A stretch of DNA of 64,000 nucleotides from Erythrobacter neustonensis (GTDB lineage Bacteria > Pseudomonadota > Alphaproteobacteria > Sphingomonadales > Sphingomonadaceae). Below are positions 19,275 to 28,507 of the stretch, piece by piece. The DNA is taken from NCBI RefSeq assembly GCF_001663175.1, contig NZ_CP016033.1, positions 1,860,001 through 1,924,000 of the forward strand. Direction: 5' to 3'. A model generated the notes under the pieces. The model saw only the letters and a program-made list of their open reading frames with translations. It did not search any database and had not been told where the DNA came from. Position 1 is the first letter of the stretch, and each line of letters opens with the position of its first letter. The position numbers and the translations under genes are program-made.

Positions 19275-19281
19275 ACCGGGT

Positions 19282-20562
19282 TTACTGCACCACCGCCGCT
19301 TCGCCCTTGGTCTTCTTGGGCAGCAGCGCCTTGATATCGAAATTGCCCAGCAGCGACTTTTTCTCGCCGGCGGCGGCAACGTCGTCCTCGGTGCTGACGC
19401 CCATCACGCGCTCGGCGATCTGGCGGATGGCCGCGGTCGCCTTGCTCGAACGGTTGGCATCGACGAACACCTGGCCCAGCTTTGCCGCATTGGCCGCCGC
19501 CTTGACGTCGTAAGGCACGACGAAGTCGACCTTGCGTTCGATCGAGGCTTCGAAATCGGCCTTGCTGATTTCGGACAGGCCCGGCTGCACCTTGTTGGCG
19601 ACGATCATCGGATGCGCGTGGCTGGCATTGGTCTTGAGCCAGGCCAGAATGCGGATCGTGTCGCGCGCCGAGGCGAGTGTGAGTTCGCAGGTCAGCACCA
19701 CCAGGTTCACATCTGCCAGAAGCTGCGGGAAATTGATCAGCATGTTGCGCGGCAGATCGATCACCGTCATCTCGAACGCCTGCCGGAACTCGTCTTCCAG
19801 CTGCACGAAGGCGGCGCCATCGGTCATCAGCGGCTGGTTGATCGGGGCTTCGGCGGACAGGATCGAGAGGTTGTCACCAGCGCGCACCATCGCGCGTTCG
19901 ATGAACAAGGGGTCGATCCGGCTCGGGTTTTCGATCGCGTCGGTCAGGCCGCGGCCCGGCTCCAGATCGAGCGCGAGCGCGCCGGTGCCGAAGTGGACAT
20001 CGAGATCGAGCAGCGCGGTCGCGGCCTTGTGGTGGTCGGAAAACAGCCACGCGAGCGACGTCGCCAGCGTCGATGCGCCGACCCCGCCGCGGGTGCCCAC
20101 GACAGCGGTGGAGATGTGGCGCTTGGCCCCATCGGCATCGCCCGACTTGGGCGCCATGAACTGTGCCAGCGCCTGACCCAGCGCATCGTGCATCTGTTGC
20201 GGCGAGAGCGGTTTCAGCAGGTAGTCGTGGATCCCGCTGGCCAGCAGGTCGCGGTAGAGGCGCACGTCATTGACCTGCCCGATCGCGATCACCACCGTTC
20301 CCGGTTCGCACACTTCGGCGAGCGCGTTGATATCGTTGAGCGGGTCGCCGCTTTCGGACAGGTCGACCAGCAGGATTGCGGGCGAGGCGCTGACCGAGAG
20401 CGATTGCACTGCATTGCGCAGGCCGCCCTTGTTGCACTTTTCCGGGGCCCAGCCCATTTCGATCACCACCGGACGGATCACGTCCAGCGCAGCGTCATCG
20501 CAGATATAGGCCGAGAAGGGGTCGCGGTTGCCGGGGATGCCGGATTTCCAGGGAGCATTCAT
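19282..20562 (-). CDS. cpaE: Tad pilus localisation ATPase CpaE/TadZ
   Basis: 426 residues. N-terminal receiver-like domain (YICDDAALDVIRP..., ILLVDLSESGDP, then a C-terminal KPLSPQQ turn) followed by a MinD/ParA-type ATPase domain. The Walker A is deviant, GTRGGVGASTLATS: the usual lysine after the glycine is replaced by alanine, as in many TadZ proteins. Switch regions LLDLDVHFGTGALALDL and IDLPRNM are present. CpaE positions the pilus assembly at the cell pole in Caulobacter. It lies 3 bp from cpaD. Confidence 0.93.
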   Translation of the reverse strand: MNAPWKSGIPGNRDPFSAYICDDAALDVIRPVVIEMGWAPEKCNKGGLRNAVQSLSVSASPAILLVDLSESGDPLNDINALAEVCEPGTVVIAIGQVNDVRLYRDLLASGIHDYLLKPLSPQQMHDALGQALAQFMAPKSGDADGAKRHISTAVVGTRGGVGASTLATSLAWLFSDHHKAATALLDLDVHFGTGALALDLEPGRGLTDAIENPSRIDPLFIERAMVRAGDNLSILSAEAPINQPLMTDGAAFVQLEDEFRQAFEMTVIDLPRNMLINFPQLLADVNLVVLTCELTLASARDTIRILAWLKTNASHAHPMIVANKVQPGLSEISKADFEASIERKVDFVVPYDVKAAANAAKLGQVFVDANRSSKATAAIRQIAERVMGVSTEDDVAAAGEKKSLLGNFDIKALLPKKTKGEAAVVQ

Positions 20563-20565
20563 GGC

Positions 20566-21255
20566 TTAGTTACCTCCTGAGCCGCCGCCGCTTCCGGCAG
20601 TGCTGGCTTCCTGCAAGCCGCCCTTGCCGGTCGGTTCCATTTCACGATAGGTCGAGATGGCCTTGGTTCCGGTCGCGATCACGGTCTCGCCCGAACCCTT
20701 CTTGCCTTCGAGCAGGTCCTGCGGATCGGCGATCATCGCCGCCAGATTGCTGTTGACCGCGCAGCCGTAGCCCGAGCTCAGACCATTGCGGTAATTCATG
20801 TCCGACTTTTCCGACCAGTCGGGGCAGCCCGGCACGCTTGCGCTGGAACGGGTGATCACGACGCGCGCCAGACCCGGCTGGAGATAGCCTGCGGTGACCG
20901 GTGCGGTTTCGCTGATCATCAGACCATAACGCCCGGCAATATCGCGGATCGCGCTGTTCACTGCCGGGTTCTGGCCGGGGTTCTCGATCGCGATCCGGTC
21001 GCCGTAGCGCAGGTCCATCGCCTCGAACCAGCCGTTCAGCCGTTGCTGTTCGGACACCGGAACGCCGCCCGGCGTGGTGTTGAGGTCGAAGGTGTAGTTG
21101 GTGGTCGAGACCACCGGCTGCTTGACGCTGGTGAGCAGGTTGTTGCTCGGCATGCCGCCGCAGCCTGCCAGCCCGAGGCCGAGGGCCAGAGCAAGCGCGA
21201 GTCGGGTGGCGGGGGCGGGCACAAGCGCCGGCCGGAATGTTCGTGCATGGGGCAT
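20566..21255 (-). CDS. cpaD: Tad pilus lipoprotein CpaD
   Basis: 229 residues from ATG 21255, which has an AAGGTGA site; an open frame continuing to 21552 overlaps cpaC and is not used. Lipoprotein signal ending LGLGLAGCGG, so the cysteine is acylated and the product likely sits in the outer membrane as pilotin or partner of the CpaC secretin. The body contains the typical CpaD segments DRIAIENPGQNPAVNSAIRD and CPDWSEKSDMNYRNGLSSGYGCAVNSNLAAMIADPQDLL (quoted by parts), with two conserved cysteines. Gly/Ser-rich tail. Part of the cpaA-to-tadC operon. Confidence 0.92.
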   Translation of the reverse strand: MPHARTFRPALVPAPATRLALALALGLGLAGCGGMPSNNLLTSVKQPVVSTTNYTFDLNTTPGGVPVSEQQRLNGWFEAMDLRYGDRIAIENPGQNPAVNSAIRDIAGRYGLMISETAPVTAGYLQPGLARVVITRSSASVPGCPDWSEKSDMNYRNGLSSGYGCAVNSNLAAMIADPQDLLEGKKGSGETVIATGTKAISTYREMEPTGKGGLQEASTAGSGGGSGGN

Positions 21256-21274
21256 CGCAGTCACCTTTCTCACG

Positions 21275-22873
21275 TTAGAGGCTGAAGCCCGGCGCAGCGG
21301 CGGCATCGGCCTTGGCAGCGCGTTCGGGGCGACGGGATTTCTTCTCCGCACGGCGCGGCTCGGCGGGGCCTGCGGGCACGATCGCAGCCGGGTCGTAGGC
21401 GCTGACCTTGGGTTCGGGCGCGGTCGGCTCGGCAGCGGTGGGGCCGGGGCGCATGCCGCCCGAATTGCCCGCCGCGTTCTGATAGCCGAGCAGCTGCTCG
21501 AATTCGTTGGCCGAACGGAAACCATCGGTCGGCAATGCGATGTCCTTCGCATCGACCGGGTTCACCAGATAGGGGGTGACCACGATAACGAGCTCGGTTT
21601 CGCCCTTCCTGAAGCCACGGCTGCGGAACAGGTTGCCAAGGATCGGCACGTCGCCAAGCCCGGGTGCCTTTTCGATCTGGTTCTGCGAGTTGGCGGACAT
21701 CAGGCCAGCGATCATGAAGCTTTGGCCCGAACCCAGTTCGACGGTCGTCTCGGTCCGGCGCGTGGTGATCGCGGGCACCTGGAACCCGTTGAGCGTGATC
21801 GCGCCCTGTGTCGAAAGCTCGGACACTTCAGGACGCACGCGCATCGAGATCCGGCCGTTGGACAGCACGGTCGGGGTATAGGCGAGGCTGACGCCGAACT
21901 GGCGGAACTGCACCGTCACCTGGCCAAGGCCCTGCGAGACCGGGATCGGAAACTCGCCGCCCGCAAGGAAGGTCGCGGTTTCACCCGACAGCGCGGTAAG
22001 ATTGGGTTCGCTGATCGTGGTGACCAGGCCGAGGCGTTCGGACAGATCAAGCGCGCCCAGCACGTTGATCCCGAACAGCTTGCCCAGACCCGCGAGTGAT
22101 GTGCCACCGCGCGAATCGACCGCGGGGCCGGGGATCGTGGTACCATCGGGCAAGACGAAGGAGCTTTGGGCAAGCGCATTGCCTGTGCCCAGCGGCCCGG
22201 CAGACGACCATTCTTTGGTTCCGCCCAGCGGCCGCCCCGTGCCGACACCGAAGCGGAAGCCGCCCGTGCCGTCGATCGAAGTGAGGTTGCCGCCCACCTC
22301 GCGCAGCAGGCTGCGGCTGACTTCGGCGATCTTGACGTGCAGATTGACCTGCAGCGGGGTCGCGGTCTTGAGGCGGCTGATGACGTTGGCGTCCTTGCCG
22401 ATGAAGGCGGTGACAAGGCGTTCGGCCTCGGCCGCGTCTTCAGGGGCGGAGACGGTGCCGGTCAGCAGCACGGTGTTGGTGCCCATCGTCGACACGTTCA
22501 CGCGGGCATCGGGCATCGCCAGCGCGAGCATCTGCGAGACGGTGCCGATGCTCGATCCGACGCGGATGTTGGCCGAAAAGATCACTTCGCCGCGCGCGTT
22601 GCTGGCATAAACCGTGGTCTCGCCGCCCGCCTTGCCGAAGACATAGAGCTGGTTCTGCGATTTGACCTGAACGTCGGCGACATCCTCGTTGGCGACGAAG
22701 ACATCGGCCATCGTGCCAGGCACCGTCACCAGTTCGCCCTTGCCGATCGACAGGACGATTTCCTGCGACGGGCGGACGATCTGCTGGGCGCCTGCGATCC
22801 CGGCAGGCACCGCTGCCATCGGCACCGCGACGAGCGCAGCCAGCAGCAGCTTGGTCTTGAAGTTGCGTGTCAT
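21275..22873 (-). CDS. cpaC: Tad pilus secretin CpaC/RcpA
   Basis: Outer-membrane secretin ring through which the Flp pilus exits. 532 residues from ATG 22873, which follows a GGGGGGAAA site; the upstream ATG at 22903 has none. Signal peptide MTRNFKTKLLLAALVAVPMA... with cleavage near AGAQQ. N-terminal pilus-biogenesis N domain (IVLSIGKGELVTVPGTMADVF), BON/N1-like part, then the secretin core with VKIAEVSRSLLREVGGN, SEPNLTALSGETATFLAGGEFPIP and IEKAPGLGDVPILGNLFRSR. C-terminal Ala/Pro/Lys-rich tail. Sits between cpaD and cpaB in the usual order. Confidence 0.94.
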   Translation of the reverse strand: MTRNFKTKLLLAALVAVPMAAVPAGIAGAQQIVRPSQEIVLSIGKGELVTVPGTMADVFVANEDVADVQVKSQNQLYVFGKAGGETTVYASNARGEVIFSANIRVGSSIGTVSQMLALAMPDARVNVSTMGTNTVLLTGTVSAPEDAAEAERLVTAFIGKDANVISRLKTATPLQVNLHVKIAEVSRSLLREVGGNLTSIDGTGGFRFGVGTGRPLGGTKEWSSAGPLGTGNALAQSSFVLPDGTTIPGPAVDSRGGTSLAGLGKLFGINVLGALDLSERLGLVTTISEPNLTALSGETATFLAGGEFPIPVSQGLGQVTVQFRQFGVSLAYTPTVLSNGRISMRVRPEVSELSTQGAITLNGFQVPAITTRRTETTVELGSGQSFMIAGLMSANSQNQIEKAPGLGDVPILGNLFRSRGFRKGETELVIVVTPYLVNPVDAKDIALPTDGFRSANEFEQLLGYQNAAGNSGGMRPGPTAAEPTAPEPKVSAYDPAAIVPAGPAEPRRAEKKSRRPERAAKADAAAAPGFSL

Positions 22874-22919
22874 GGGTTTCCCCCCCTCGAATTTGGTCGA
22901 CATGTTAGTCCGGCGTCAG

Positions 22920-23981
22920 TCAGTCCTGCGCGAGGCCGGACCTGGCGCTGATGGCGGTTTCGGTGGTTTCCTTGCCGCGGGTGACCCGCACGCTCGGCCC
23001 GCGGTAGACGGGGGCAGCGGCAGGCGCTGCGCCGCCGGACGGTGCGGCTGCGACCGGTGCCGGGGCAGGTGCAGCCATCGCCCCTGCGTTCTGCGGCGCT
23101 GCGCGCGGCGGCACGGTGGTGCGCTGGAAGCGCGACACATCGCCGCCGGTCACGAAGGTCGTGCCCTTGTCGAGCGGTCGGGCCATCGCGGCCTTGAGCA
23201 GCTTTTCTTCCTGTTCGGGCGTCGCGCCTTCGGGGATCTGCACATCGCCTGCGGCAACCGCCTTTTCCAGTTCGGACTGGCTGTCCGCAATCGAGCGCAG
23301 CGCAAGGCTGATCGTGCCGATCGTCTGGGCGACCGCGATCTTCTCTGCGATCTTGGGGGTCACTTCCAATGTCACCGTGCGGAATTCGGCGACCACGGTC
23401 TTGCCGTTCTCGTCGGTGCTCTTTTCCGTGGTCTGGTCGGTGGCGAGCACGCGCAGGTTGCGCAGCACGGTTTCGGCGGTGCGCAGCGGAGTGGACTGGT
23501 CGGCCCCGTCGATCTGCTGGGTCAGCACGAGATCGACCCGGTCGCCCGCGAAGATGAAGCCGGCAACCCCGGTGGTGGCAGACACCGGAACGGTGACGGC
23601 GCGCATACCCGGGCCAAGCGCCGCAGCAAGGAAGCCGCGGTCGCCCGGCGCGACCAGCGAGCCTTGCGTCACCGGCTCGCCTGCGGTGATCGGATAGCGC
23701 ACGACCGTCCCGAGCAGCTTGTTCATGTCGGCCTCGCCGTCGATGAAATAGGCGTCCTGCACCAGTTCCTTGGGCCAGGGCTGGAAGCCCAGCGCGTCGG
23801 CAGTGATGATCGTGCCCGCGGTCAGCGCGCGCTTGGCGACCAGCACGCGCGGGCCGGTCGGCACCGCAGCGGCTTCGGCCGAAGGCGCGGCGCCGCCTGC
23901 GAACATGCTGCGCGCGCCAAAGGCGGTGCCGATCGCGATGATCAGCGCGCCAAGCAGCAGAACCAGTTTCTTCCTATCCAT
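22920..23981 (-). CDS. cpaB: Tad pilus assembly protein CpaB/RcpC
   Basis: 353 residues. A single N-terminal membrane anchor or signal (KKLVLLLGALIIAIGTAFGARSM), a SAF/antifreeze-like domain (RVLVAKRALTAGTIITADALGFQPWP), then the RcpC-type domain with VPVSATTGVAGFIFAGDRVDLVLTQ. The C-terminal 60 residues are Ala/Pro-rich and end with a short basic stretch. Thought to stabilise the CpaC secretin in the periplasm. Gap of 46 bp to cpaC and 87 bp from cpaA. Confidence 0.92.
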   Translation of the reverse strand: MDRKKLVLLLGALIIAIGTAFGARSMFAGGAAPSAEAAAVPTGPRVLVAKRALTAGTIITADALGFQPWPKELVQDAYFIDGEADMNKLLGTVVRYPITAGEPVTQGSLVAPGDRGFLAAALGPGMRAVTVPVSATTGVAGFIFAGDRVDLVLTQQIDGADQSTPLRTAETVLRNLRVLATDQTTEKSTDENGKTVVAEFRTVTLEVTPKIAEKIAVAQTIGTISLALRSIADSQSELEKAVAAGDVQIPEGATPEQEEKLLKAAMARPLDKGTTFVTGGDVSRFQRTTVPPRAAPQNAGAMAAPAPAPVAAAPSGGAAPAAAPVYRGPSVRVTRGKETTETAISARSGLAQD

Positions 23982-24068
23982 GGCTCAAGTAGCCCCCTCG
24001 TAATCGCCCTTGGTCGGTCGCGGGCAGGTATGGTTTCGATGCGTAAGCTTTGACTGGTTAAAATCGGG

Positions 24069-24554
24069 TTATGCGCCGAGGCCCGCGATCGCGCCGGCGG
24101 GCAGATAGTTCTGCGCCAGCACCCACAATCCGCCGAAAGCGATCGCCACCCCGTATGGCACCGCGATCCGGTCGCGCTGGCGCCGCGCTGTGTGCCAGAA
24201 GATCAAGAGCACCGTCAGCACGCCGCCCGCGATCGCCATGATCAGCAACAACTGCATGAAATTGTAGAACGGCAGCCACAGTGCGAGCGCGGCCAGCAGC
24301 TTCACATCACCGCCGCCCATCACCTTGAACGCAAACAATGCCGCCAGAACCGCAAAGGCCCCCAGGCCCACGGCGAGCTGGATTGCGACATCGGGCCACA
24401 ATTCCATCCCGCTCGCCCACCAGAACACCGGCGCGGTCAAGGCGATCGCCGCATTGAGCCAGTTGTCGATCTGGCGGCGGCGCAGATCGGTGAAAGCCGC
24501 GATCAGCAGCGCAATTGCCAAGGCGATCAGCAGCCCGTAGGAAATGGCATTCAT
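24069..24554 (-). CDS. cpaA: Prepilin peptidase CpaA/TadV
   Basis: 161-residue type IV (A24) aspartic prepilin peptidase of the short Tad type, lacking the N-methyltransferase domain. Catalytic aspartates: the first in FTDLRRRQIDNWLN and the second in the GxGD motif MGGGDVKLLAALALW. Four to six hydrophobic segments. The start at 24554 follows GGGGGA; the open frame to 24692 has no support. It should process the Flp pilin, whose small gene is not in this window. First gene of the Tad cluster in transcription order. Confidence 0.92.
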   Translation of the reverse strand: MNAISYGLLIALAIALLIAAFTDLRRRQIDNWLNAAIALTAPVFWWASGMELWPDVAIQLAVGLGAFAVLAALFAFKVMGGGDVKLLAALALWLPFYNFMQLLLIMAIAGGVLTVLLIFWHTARRQRDRIAVPYGVAIAFGGLWVLAQNYLPAGAIAGLGA

Positions 24555-24700
24555 TCTCGAAGTCCCCCGGATCGGCCCGCCCATCTGCGCGCTGCCGCGC
24601 CCGGACCGTCCTTCATTGGGACACTGATACAGGTTATGACTTACCAAATAGTAACCACACTTTCGCCGCCCGATCGCTTGCCGGCAGGGCATTTGCGCCC

Positions 24701-25648
24701 ATGAACCGCCGCGCGATCCCCGATACCGCGCGCGAAAGCATGTGGACGGCGGCCGATGGCCATGCGATTCGCCGTATCGACTGGCCCGCCGCCGGTTCTG
24801 CGCCGCGCGGGTCGATCCTGTTCCTCCCGGGACGCGGCGATTTCTACGAAAAATATCTCGAAACGCTTGACCAGTGGCACGATGCCGGCTGGCGGGTGAC
24901 TGCGGCCGATTGGCGCGGACAGGCCGGATCGGGGCGGCTTGGGAGCGATCCGATCACCGGCCATGTCGAGGATTTCAGCATCTGGGTCGACGATCTGGCG
25001 CAGCTGTGGACAGCGTGGACCGCCGAAACCCCCGGCCCGCATATTCTCGCCGCGCATTCGATGGGCGGGCATATCGTGCTGCGCGCGCTGGCGGCACACC
25101 GGATCGCGCCCGATGCGGTGATCCTCAGCGCGCCGATGACCGGGATCGCCGGCCCGCCGCTGCCCTTGCGCGTGCTCCACGCGGTGGCCGGCACAATGTG
25201 CCGGATCGGCGATCCGCAGCGACAGGCGTGGAAGTGGAGCGAGAAGCCCGGCGTGCTGCCGGCCAACCGCGACAAGCTGCTGACGCACGACGGCGACCGT
25301 TATGCCGACGAACAGTGGTGGCGCGAGGCGCGCCCCGAGCTGGTGATGGGCCCGGCAAGCTGGCGCTGGGTCGAACGCGCCTATGCCTCGTGGATGATGC
25401 TCGAAGCGCCCGGCGCGCTCGAAGCGGTCGATGTGCCCGTGCTGATCATCTCGACCGCAGCCGACAGGCTGGTGAGCCACCCTGCCAACCTGCGCGCCGC
25501 CGCGCGCCTGCCGCGCGCCGAGTTGATCGCGCTGGGCGATGAGGCGTTCCACGAGGTGCTGCGCGAAGCCGATCCCGTCCGCGACGATCTGATGCAGAAG
25601 ATCGACGCCTTCCTCAGTCGCACCTGCGCCCCCAAGCCAGCCGTCTGA
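24701..25648 (+). CDS. Alpha/beta hydrolase, serine aminopeptidase S33/lysophospholipase-like
   Basis: 315 residues. Nucleophile Ser120 in the elbow AAHSMGGHIV, acid Asp in STAADRLVS, and His in DEAFHEVLREADPVR, so the triad is complete. An early loop with LPGRGDFYEKYLETLDQW supplies the oxyanion hole. Closest in style to Hydrolase_4 proteins annotated as lysophospholipase or monoacylglycerol lipase, but substrate cannot be told. No signal peptide. The stop overlaps the next start by one base (TGATG), so the two genes are probably co-translated. The start is the first ATG with a plausible N-terminus; the ribosome site is weak. Confidence 0.85.
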   Translation: MNRRAIPDTARESMWTAADGHAIRRIDWPAAGSAPRGSILFLPGRGDFYEKYLETLDQWHDAGWRVTAADWRGQAGSGRLGSDPITGHVEDFSIWVDDLAQLWTAWTAETPGPHILAAHSMGGHIVLRALAAHRIAPDAVILSAPMTGIAGPPLPLRVLHAVAGTMCRIGDPQRQAWKWSEKPGVLPANRDKLLTHDGDRYADEQWWREARPELVMGPASWRWVERAYASWMMLEAPGALEAVDVPVLIISTAADRLVSHPANLRAAARLPRAELIALGDEAFHEVLREADPVRDDLMQKIDAFLSRTCAPKPAV

Positions 25649-26757
25649 TGATCCACGATATCGCGATCATCGGTGCCGGAATGGCGGGTGCGAGCCTTGC
25701 GGCCGAATTGGGCGCGCATGCCCGCGTGCTGCTGCTCGAAGCCGAGGACGCGCCGGGCTATCACGCGACCGGGCGGTCTGCCGCGTTCTGGGAAGAATGC
25801 TATGGCGGGCCCGGCGTGGTCCCGCTGACCCGCGCATCGGGGGCCTATCTTGCCGAACACGGGTTTCTGACCCCGCGCGGCGCACTGTATATCGGTCGCG
25901 CCGAAGACCGCGCGGCAATGGCCGATTTCCGCGCGTCCTACGAAGGCACCGGGGTCGAGATCGCCCCGCTGGGTGCTGCGGCGTTGGCCGATCGCGTGCC
26001 CTTCATCCGCCCCGAGTGGAGCGAGGCGCTGTATCAGCCGGCCTGCGCGGATATCGATGTGGCGGGGCTGCATCAGCATTATCTGACTGCAGCCCGGCGG
26101 CATGGCGTCACGATTGCCTGCCGCGCGAGAGTGACGGCGCTGACCCGCGCGGGCGGCGCATGGACGATCACTTGTGCGAACGGGCAGACGTGGCAGGCCG
26201 CGACGATCGTCAATGCCGCCGGCGCATGGGCGGACGAGGTTGCGCAAGCCGCAGGCATTTCGCCCATCGGCATCGCGCCGCTGCGCCGCACGGTCGCGGT
26301 GCTGCGGGTCGATCCGGCCGCACCCGCCGATCTGCCGCTGGTGCTCGACATCAACGGCGGCTTCTACTTCAAGCCCGATGGCGGGCGGCTGTGGCTGTCC
26401 CCGCACGACGAGATTCCTTCGGCCCCCTGCGATGCCGCGCCCGAAGAGCTCGATGTCGCGGTGGCGATCGACCGCTTCCAGCAGGTCACCGACTGGCGCA
26501 TCGCTGCGGTCGAGCATCGCTGGGCGGGCCTGCGCAGCTTCGCGCCCGACCGGATGCCCGTCTATGGCGACGCGCCTGACACCGAGGGCTTCTTCTGGTT
26601 TGCAGGGCAGGGCGGCTTCGGCATCCAGACCGCGCCTGCTGCGGCAAGACTGGCGGCGCAGATGCTGCTGGGGCAGGGGGCGGACGCGATGACCTCAGGA
26701 ATCGATCGGGCGATGTTCAGCCCCGCACGCTTCGCGCCTTCGCTGCATTCGATCTAG
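25648..26757 (+). CDS. FAD-dependent D-amino-acid dehydrogenase-like oxidoreductase (DAO family)
   Basis: 369 residues. Dinucleotide fold IGAGMAGASLAAELG at the N-terminus with acidic Glu ending beta-2 (LLLEAED), then GYHATGRSAAFWEECYG, IVNAAGAWADEVAQAAG, GFYFKPDGGRLWLSPHDE, EHRWAGLRSFAPDRMPVYG and the C-terminal FFWFAGQGGFGIQTAPA. These match the layout of Pseudomonas D-arginine dehydrogenase DauA as I recall it, so oxidative deamination of D-amino acids is the best guess; glycine oxidase-type enzymes are an alternative. Cytoplasmic or membrane-associated. Overlaps the hydrolase gene by one base. Confidence 0.82.
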   Translation: MIHDIAIIGAGMAGASLAAELGAHARVLLLEAEDAPGYHATGRSAAFWEECYGGPGVVPLTRASGAYLAEHGFLTPRGALYIGRAEDRAAMADFRASYEGTGVEIAPLGAAALADRVPFIRPEWSEALYQPACADIDVAGLHQHYLTAARRHGVTIACRARVTALTRAGGAWTITCANGQTWQAATIVNAAGAWADEVAQAAGISPIGIAPLRRTVAVLRVDPAAPADLPLVLDINGGFYFKPDGGRLWLSPHDEIPSAPCDAAPEELDVAVAIDRFQQVTDWRIAAVEHRWAGLRSFAPDRMPVYGDAPDTEGFFWFAGQGGFGIQTAPAAARLAAQMLLGQGADAMTSGIDRAMFSPARFAPSLHSI

Positions 26758-26823
26758 GCAAGCGTGATCGCTTCTGCCACCTTTCTGCAAGTGGATTGGT
26801 CACATGAGGGGGGAGAGGGGCCG

Positions 26824-27000
26824 ATGGCGCACCATTTCGAGATCAGCAAGGACAAGGCGGGCGAATACCGCGTGAAGTTCAAATACAATTCGGAAACGAT
26901 GTTCTCGACCGAAGGCTATTCGAGCAAGGCGGGCGCGCAAAACGCGATCGATTCGTTCAAGAAAAACGGCCCGAACGCCGAGGTTGTCGACAACAGTTGA
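26824..27000 (+). CDS. Small YegP-type DUF1508 protein
   Basis: 58 residues: MAHHFEISKDKAGEYRVKF, then YNSETMFSTEGYSSKAGAQNAIDSFKKNGPNAEVVDN (shown in parts), the single-repeat form of DUF1508. Function is not known; family members are small soluble proteins. The start at 26824 is fixed by a very strong GGGGGGAGAGGGG site just before it; the ATG at 26764 belongs to the same frame but gives an unrelated N-terminus. Convergent with rnhA, 30 bp away. Confidence 0.87.
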   Translation: MAHHFEISKDKAGEYRVKFKYNSETMFSTEGYSSKAGAQNAIDSFKKNGPNAEVVDNS

Positions 27001-27030
27001 TCCTCTGGCGCGCACAACGCGCTTCGGCGA

Positions 27031-27489
27031 TCAGTGCTTGAAGGCTGACCGGCTGTCGGCCTGACGCTTCGCTTCTTCGCTGGCGAGCGCGTCGCAGCGT
27101 TCGTTTTCGGGGTGACCGGCGTGGCCCTTGACCCACTGCCATTGCACCTTGTGTGGGCGCGCCGCGGCGATCAGTTCGCGCCAGATATCCTCGTTGGCGA
27201 CGGGCTTCTTGGCCGCGTTGACCCAGCCGCGTTTCTGCCAGCCGAAAATCCACTGCGTCATGCCGTCGATGACATAGCGGCTGTCGGTGTGGACTGTGAC
27301 GGCGCACGGTTCGGTGAGGGCGGCGAGGCCGCGCAGCACCGCGGTCATTTCCATGCGGTTGTTGGTGGTCTCGGGCTCCCCGCCGACCAGTTCCTTTTCA
27401 TGCACGCCCATGCGCAGGATCGCGGCCCAGCCGCCGGGTCCGGGGTTGCCCTTGCACGCACCGTCGGTGAAAATGTCGACCTGTTTCAT
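27031..27489 (-). CDS. rnhA: Ribonuclease HI
   Basis: Cleaves RNA in RNA-DNA hybrids, cytoplasmic. 152 residues from ATG 27489. Catalytic Asp9 ([14 protein letters not shown]), Glu47 (NNRMEMTA), Asp69 (HTDSRYV) and the fourth Asp in [13 protein letters not shown] are all present; the basic handle [19 protein letters not shown] is recognisable. Upstream in-frame ATG at 27501 would add four residues; the ribosome site is weak for both. It follows thrB by 25 bp on the same strand, an arrangement common in Sphingomonadales. Confidence 0.94.
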   Translation of the reverse strand: MKQVDIFTDGACKGNPGPGGWAAILRMGVHEKELVGGEPETTNNRMEMTAVLRGLAALTEPCAVTVHTDSRYVIDGMTQWIFGWQKRGWVNAAKKPVANEDIWRELIAAARPHKVQWQWVKGHAGHPENERCDALASEEAKRQADSRSAFKH

Positions 27490-27514
27490 CGCCCGCGACA
27501 TGGCGCGGCGCGGC

Positions 27515-28486
27515 TTATCCGGCAAGCAGGGCTGCGCCGTGATCGTGGTAAAACTGCCAGCGCTGCGCAAATTGCATCGGGTACTTGCGCGTCACCAGCG
27601 CATCGTCGGGGGTATCGAGCCAGTCTTCGGCGCGGCTGGCGACGAACCTGAGGCACGCGCCCTTGGCTACGTCTGCAAACAGCGCGCGTTCTTCGGGGGT
27701 GAGCGGGCGGACCGACTGATACCCATCGATCAGCGCTACGCCGCAATCCGCGCGGTAGGCATTGGCTGCATCGAAACACCATGCCGCATGCGTCACCGTC
27801 AGATCGAGCAGCATCGGCCCTGTGCAAGCAAAGTAGAAATCGATCAGCCCCGTCACGTCCTCGCCGAGCATCAGCACGTTGTCGGGGAACAGGTCGGTGT
27901 GCGTCTGCGATTGCGGGAGCGCGGACAGATCAAGAGCTGCGGCCACGCGGGCGTGATCGAGCATCGCGGGCAGCGCAGGGTCGATCGTTTCGAGGGCTGC
28001 AGCACCGCAGGCATCGAGTATCGCCGCGCTGGCGGCAAAATCCATCGCATTGGCGCGGGTCTGCGGGAAGTCGGCGGCGGCCAGATGCAGCCCCGCCAGC
28101 ACCGCGCCGATGCTTCGCGCCTGTGTCGGGGTGGGGCGGGTGGGGGAGACACCGGGCAGGAATTCGATCAGCGCCGCCGCTTTCCCCTCGACCATCCGCC
28201 ACGATGCGCCATCGCGGTCGTGCATCGTGCGCGGCACCGGGCAGCCCTTGGCCGCCAGATGATCGAGCAGGCCGAGGAAATAAGGCAGATCGGCATAGTC
28301 GATCCGCCGTTCGTACAGCGTGAGGATGAACCGGGTTCCCGACCCGCCGCTGCCGGTGGTTTCCACCAGCCAGTTCGAATTGGACACGCCCTCGGCGATG
28401 CCCTTGGCCATGACCAGCGAACCGACGTCATATTCGCCGATCAGCCGGGCAAGGTCTTCCGCCCCCAGATGGGTGTAAACCGCCAT
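27515..28486 (-). CDS. thrB: Homoserine kinase (APH-fold type)
   Basis: Phosphorylates L-homoserine in threonine synthesis. 323 residues of the aminoglycoside-phosphotransferase fold used by alphaproteobacteria in place of GHMP ThrB. N-terminus [22 protein letters not shown] and the GISNSN-like loop [15 protein letters not shown] are typical; the catalytic loop [15 protein letters not shown] and metal-binding IDFYFACTG follow. 21 bp after ispH and 25 bp before rnhA, so ispH-thrB-rnhA form an operon. Confidence 0.93.
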   Translation of the reverse strand: MAVYTHLGAEDLARLIGEYDVGSLVMAKGIAEGVSNSNWLVETTGSGGSGTRFILTLYERRIDYADLPYFLGLLDHLAAKGCPVPRTMHDRDGASWRMVEGKAAALIEFLPGVSPTRPTPTQARSIGAVLAGLHLAAADFPQTRANAMDFAASAAILDACGAAALETIDPALPAMLDHARVAAALDLSALPQSQTHTDLFPDNVLMLGEDVTGLIDFYFACTGPMLLDLTVTHAAWCFDAANAYRADCGVALIDGYQSVRPLTPEERALFADVAKGACLRFVASRAEDWLDTPDDALVTRKYPMQFAQRWQFYHDHGAALLAG

Positions 28487-28507
28487 GCCCGCGCCGCTCT
28501 TCTGCGC

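Noticed and set aside
24515..24700. Extension of the alpha/beta hydrolase to an upstream start
   Set aside because: It would overlap the divergent cpaA gene start and gives a low-complexity basic N-terminus.
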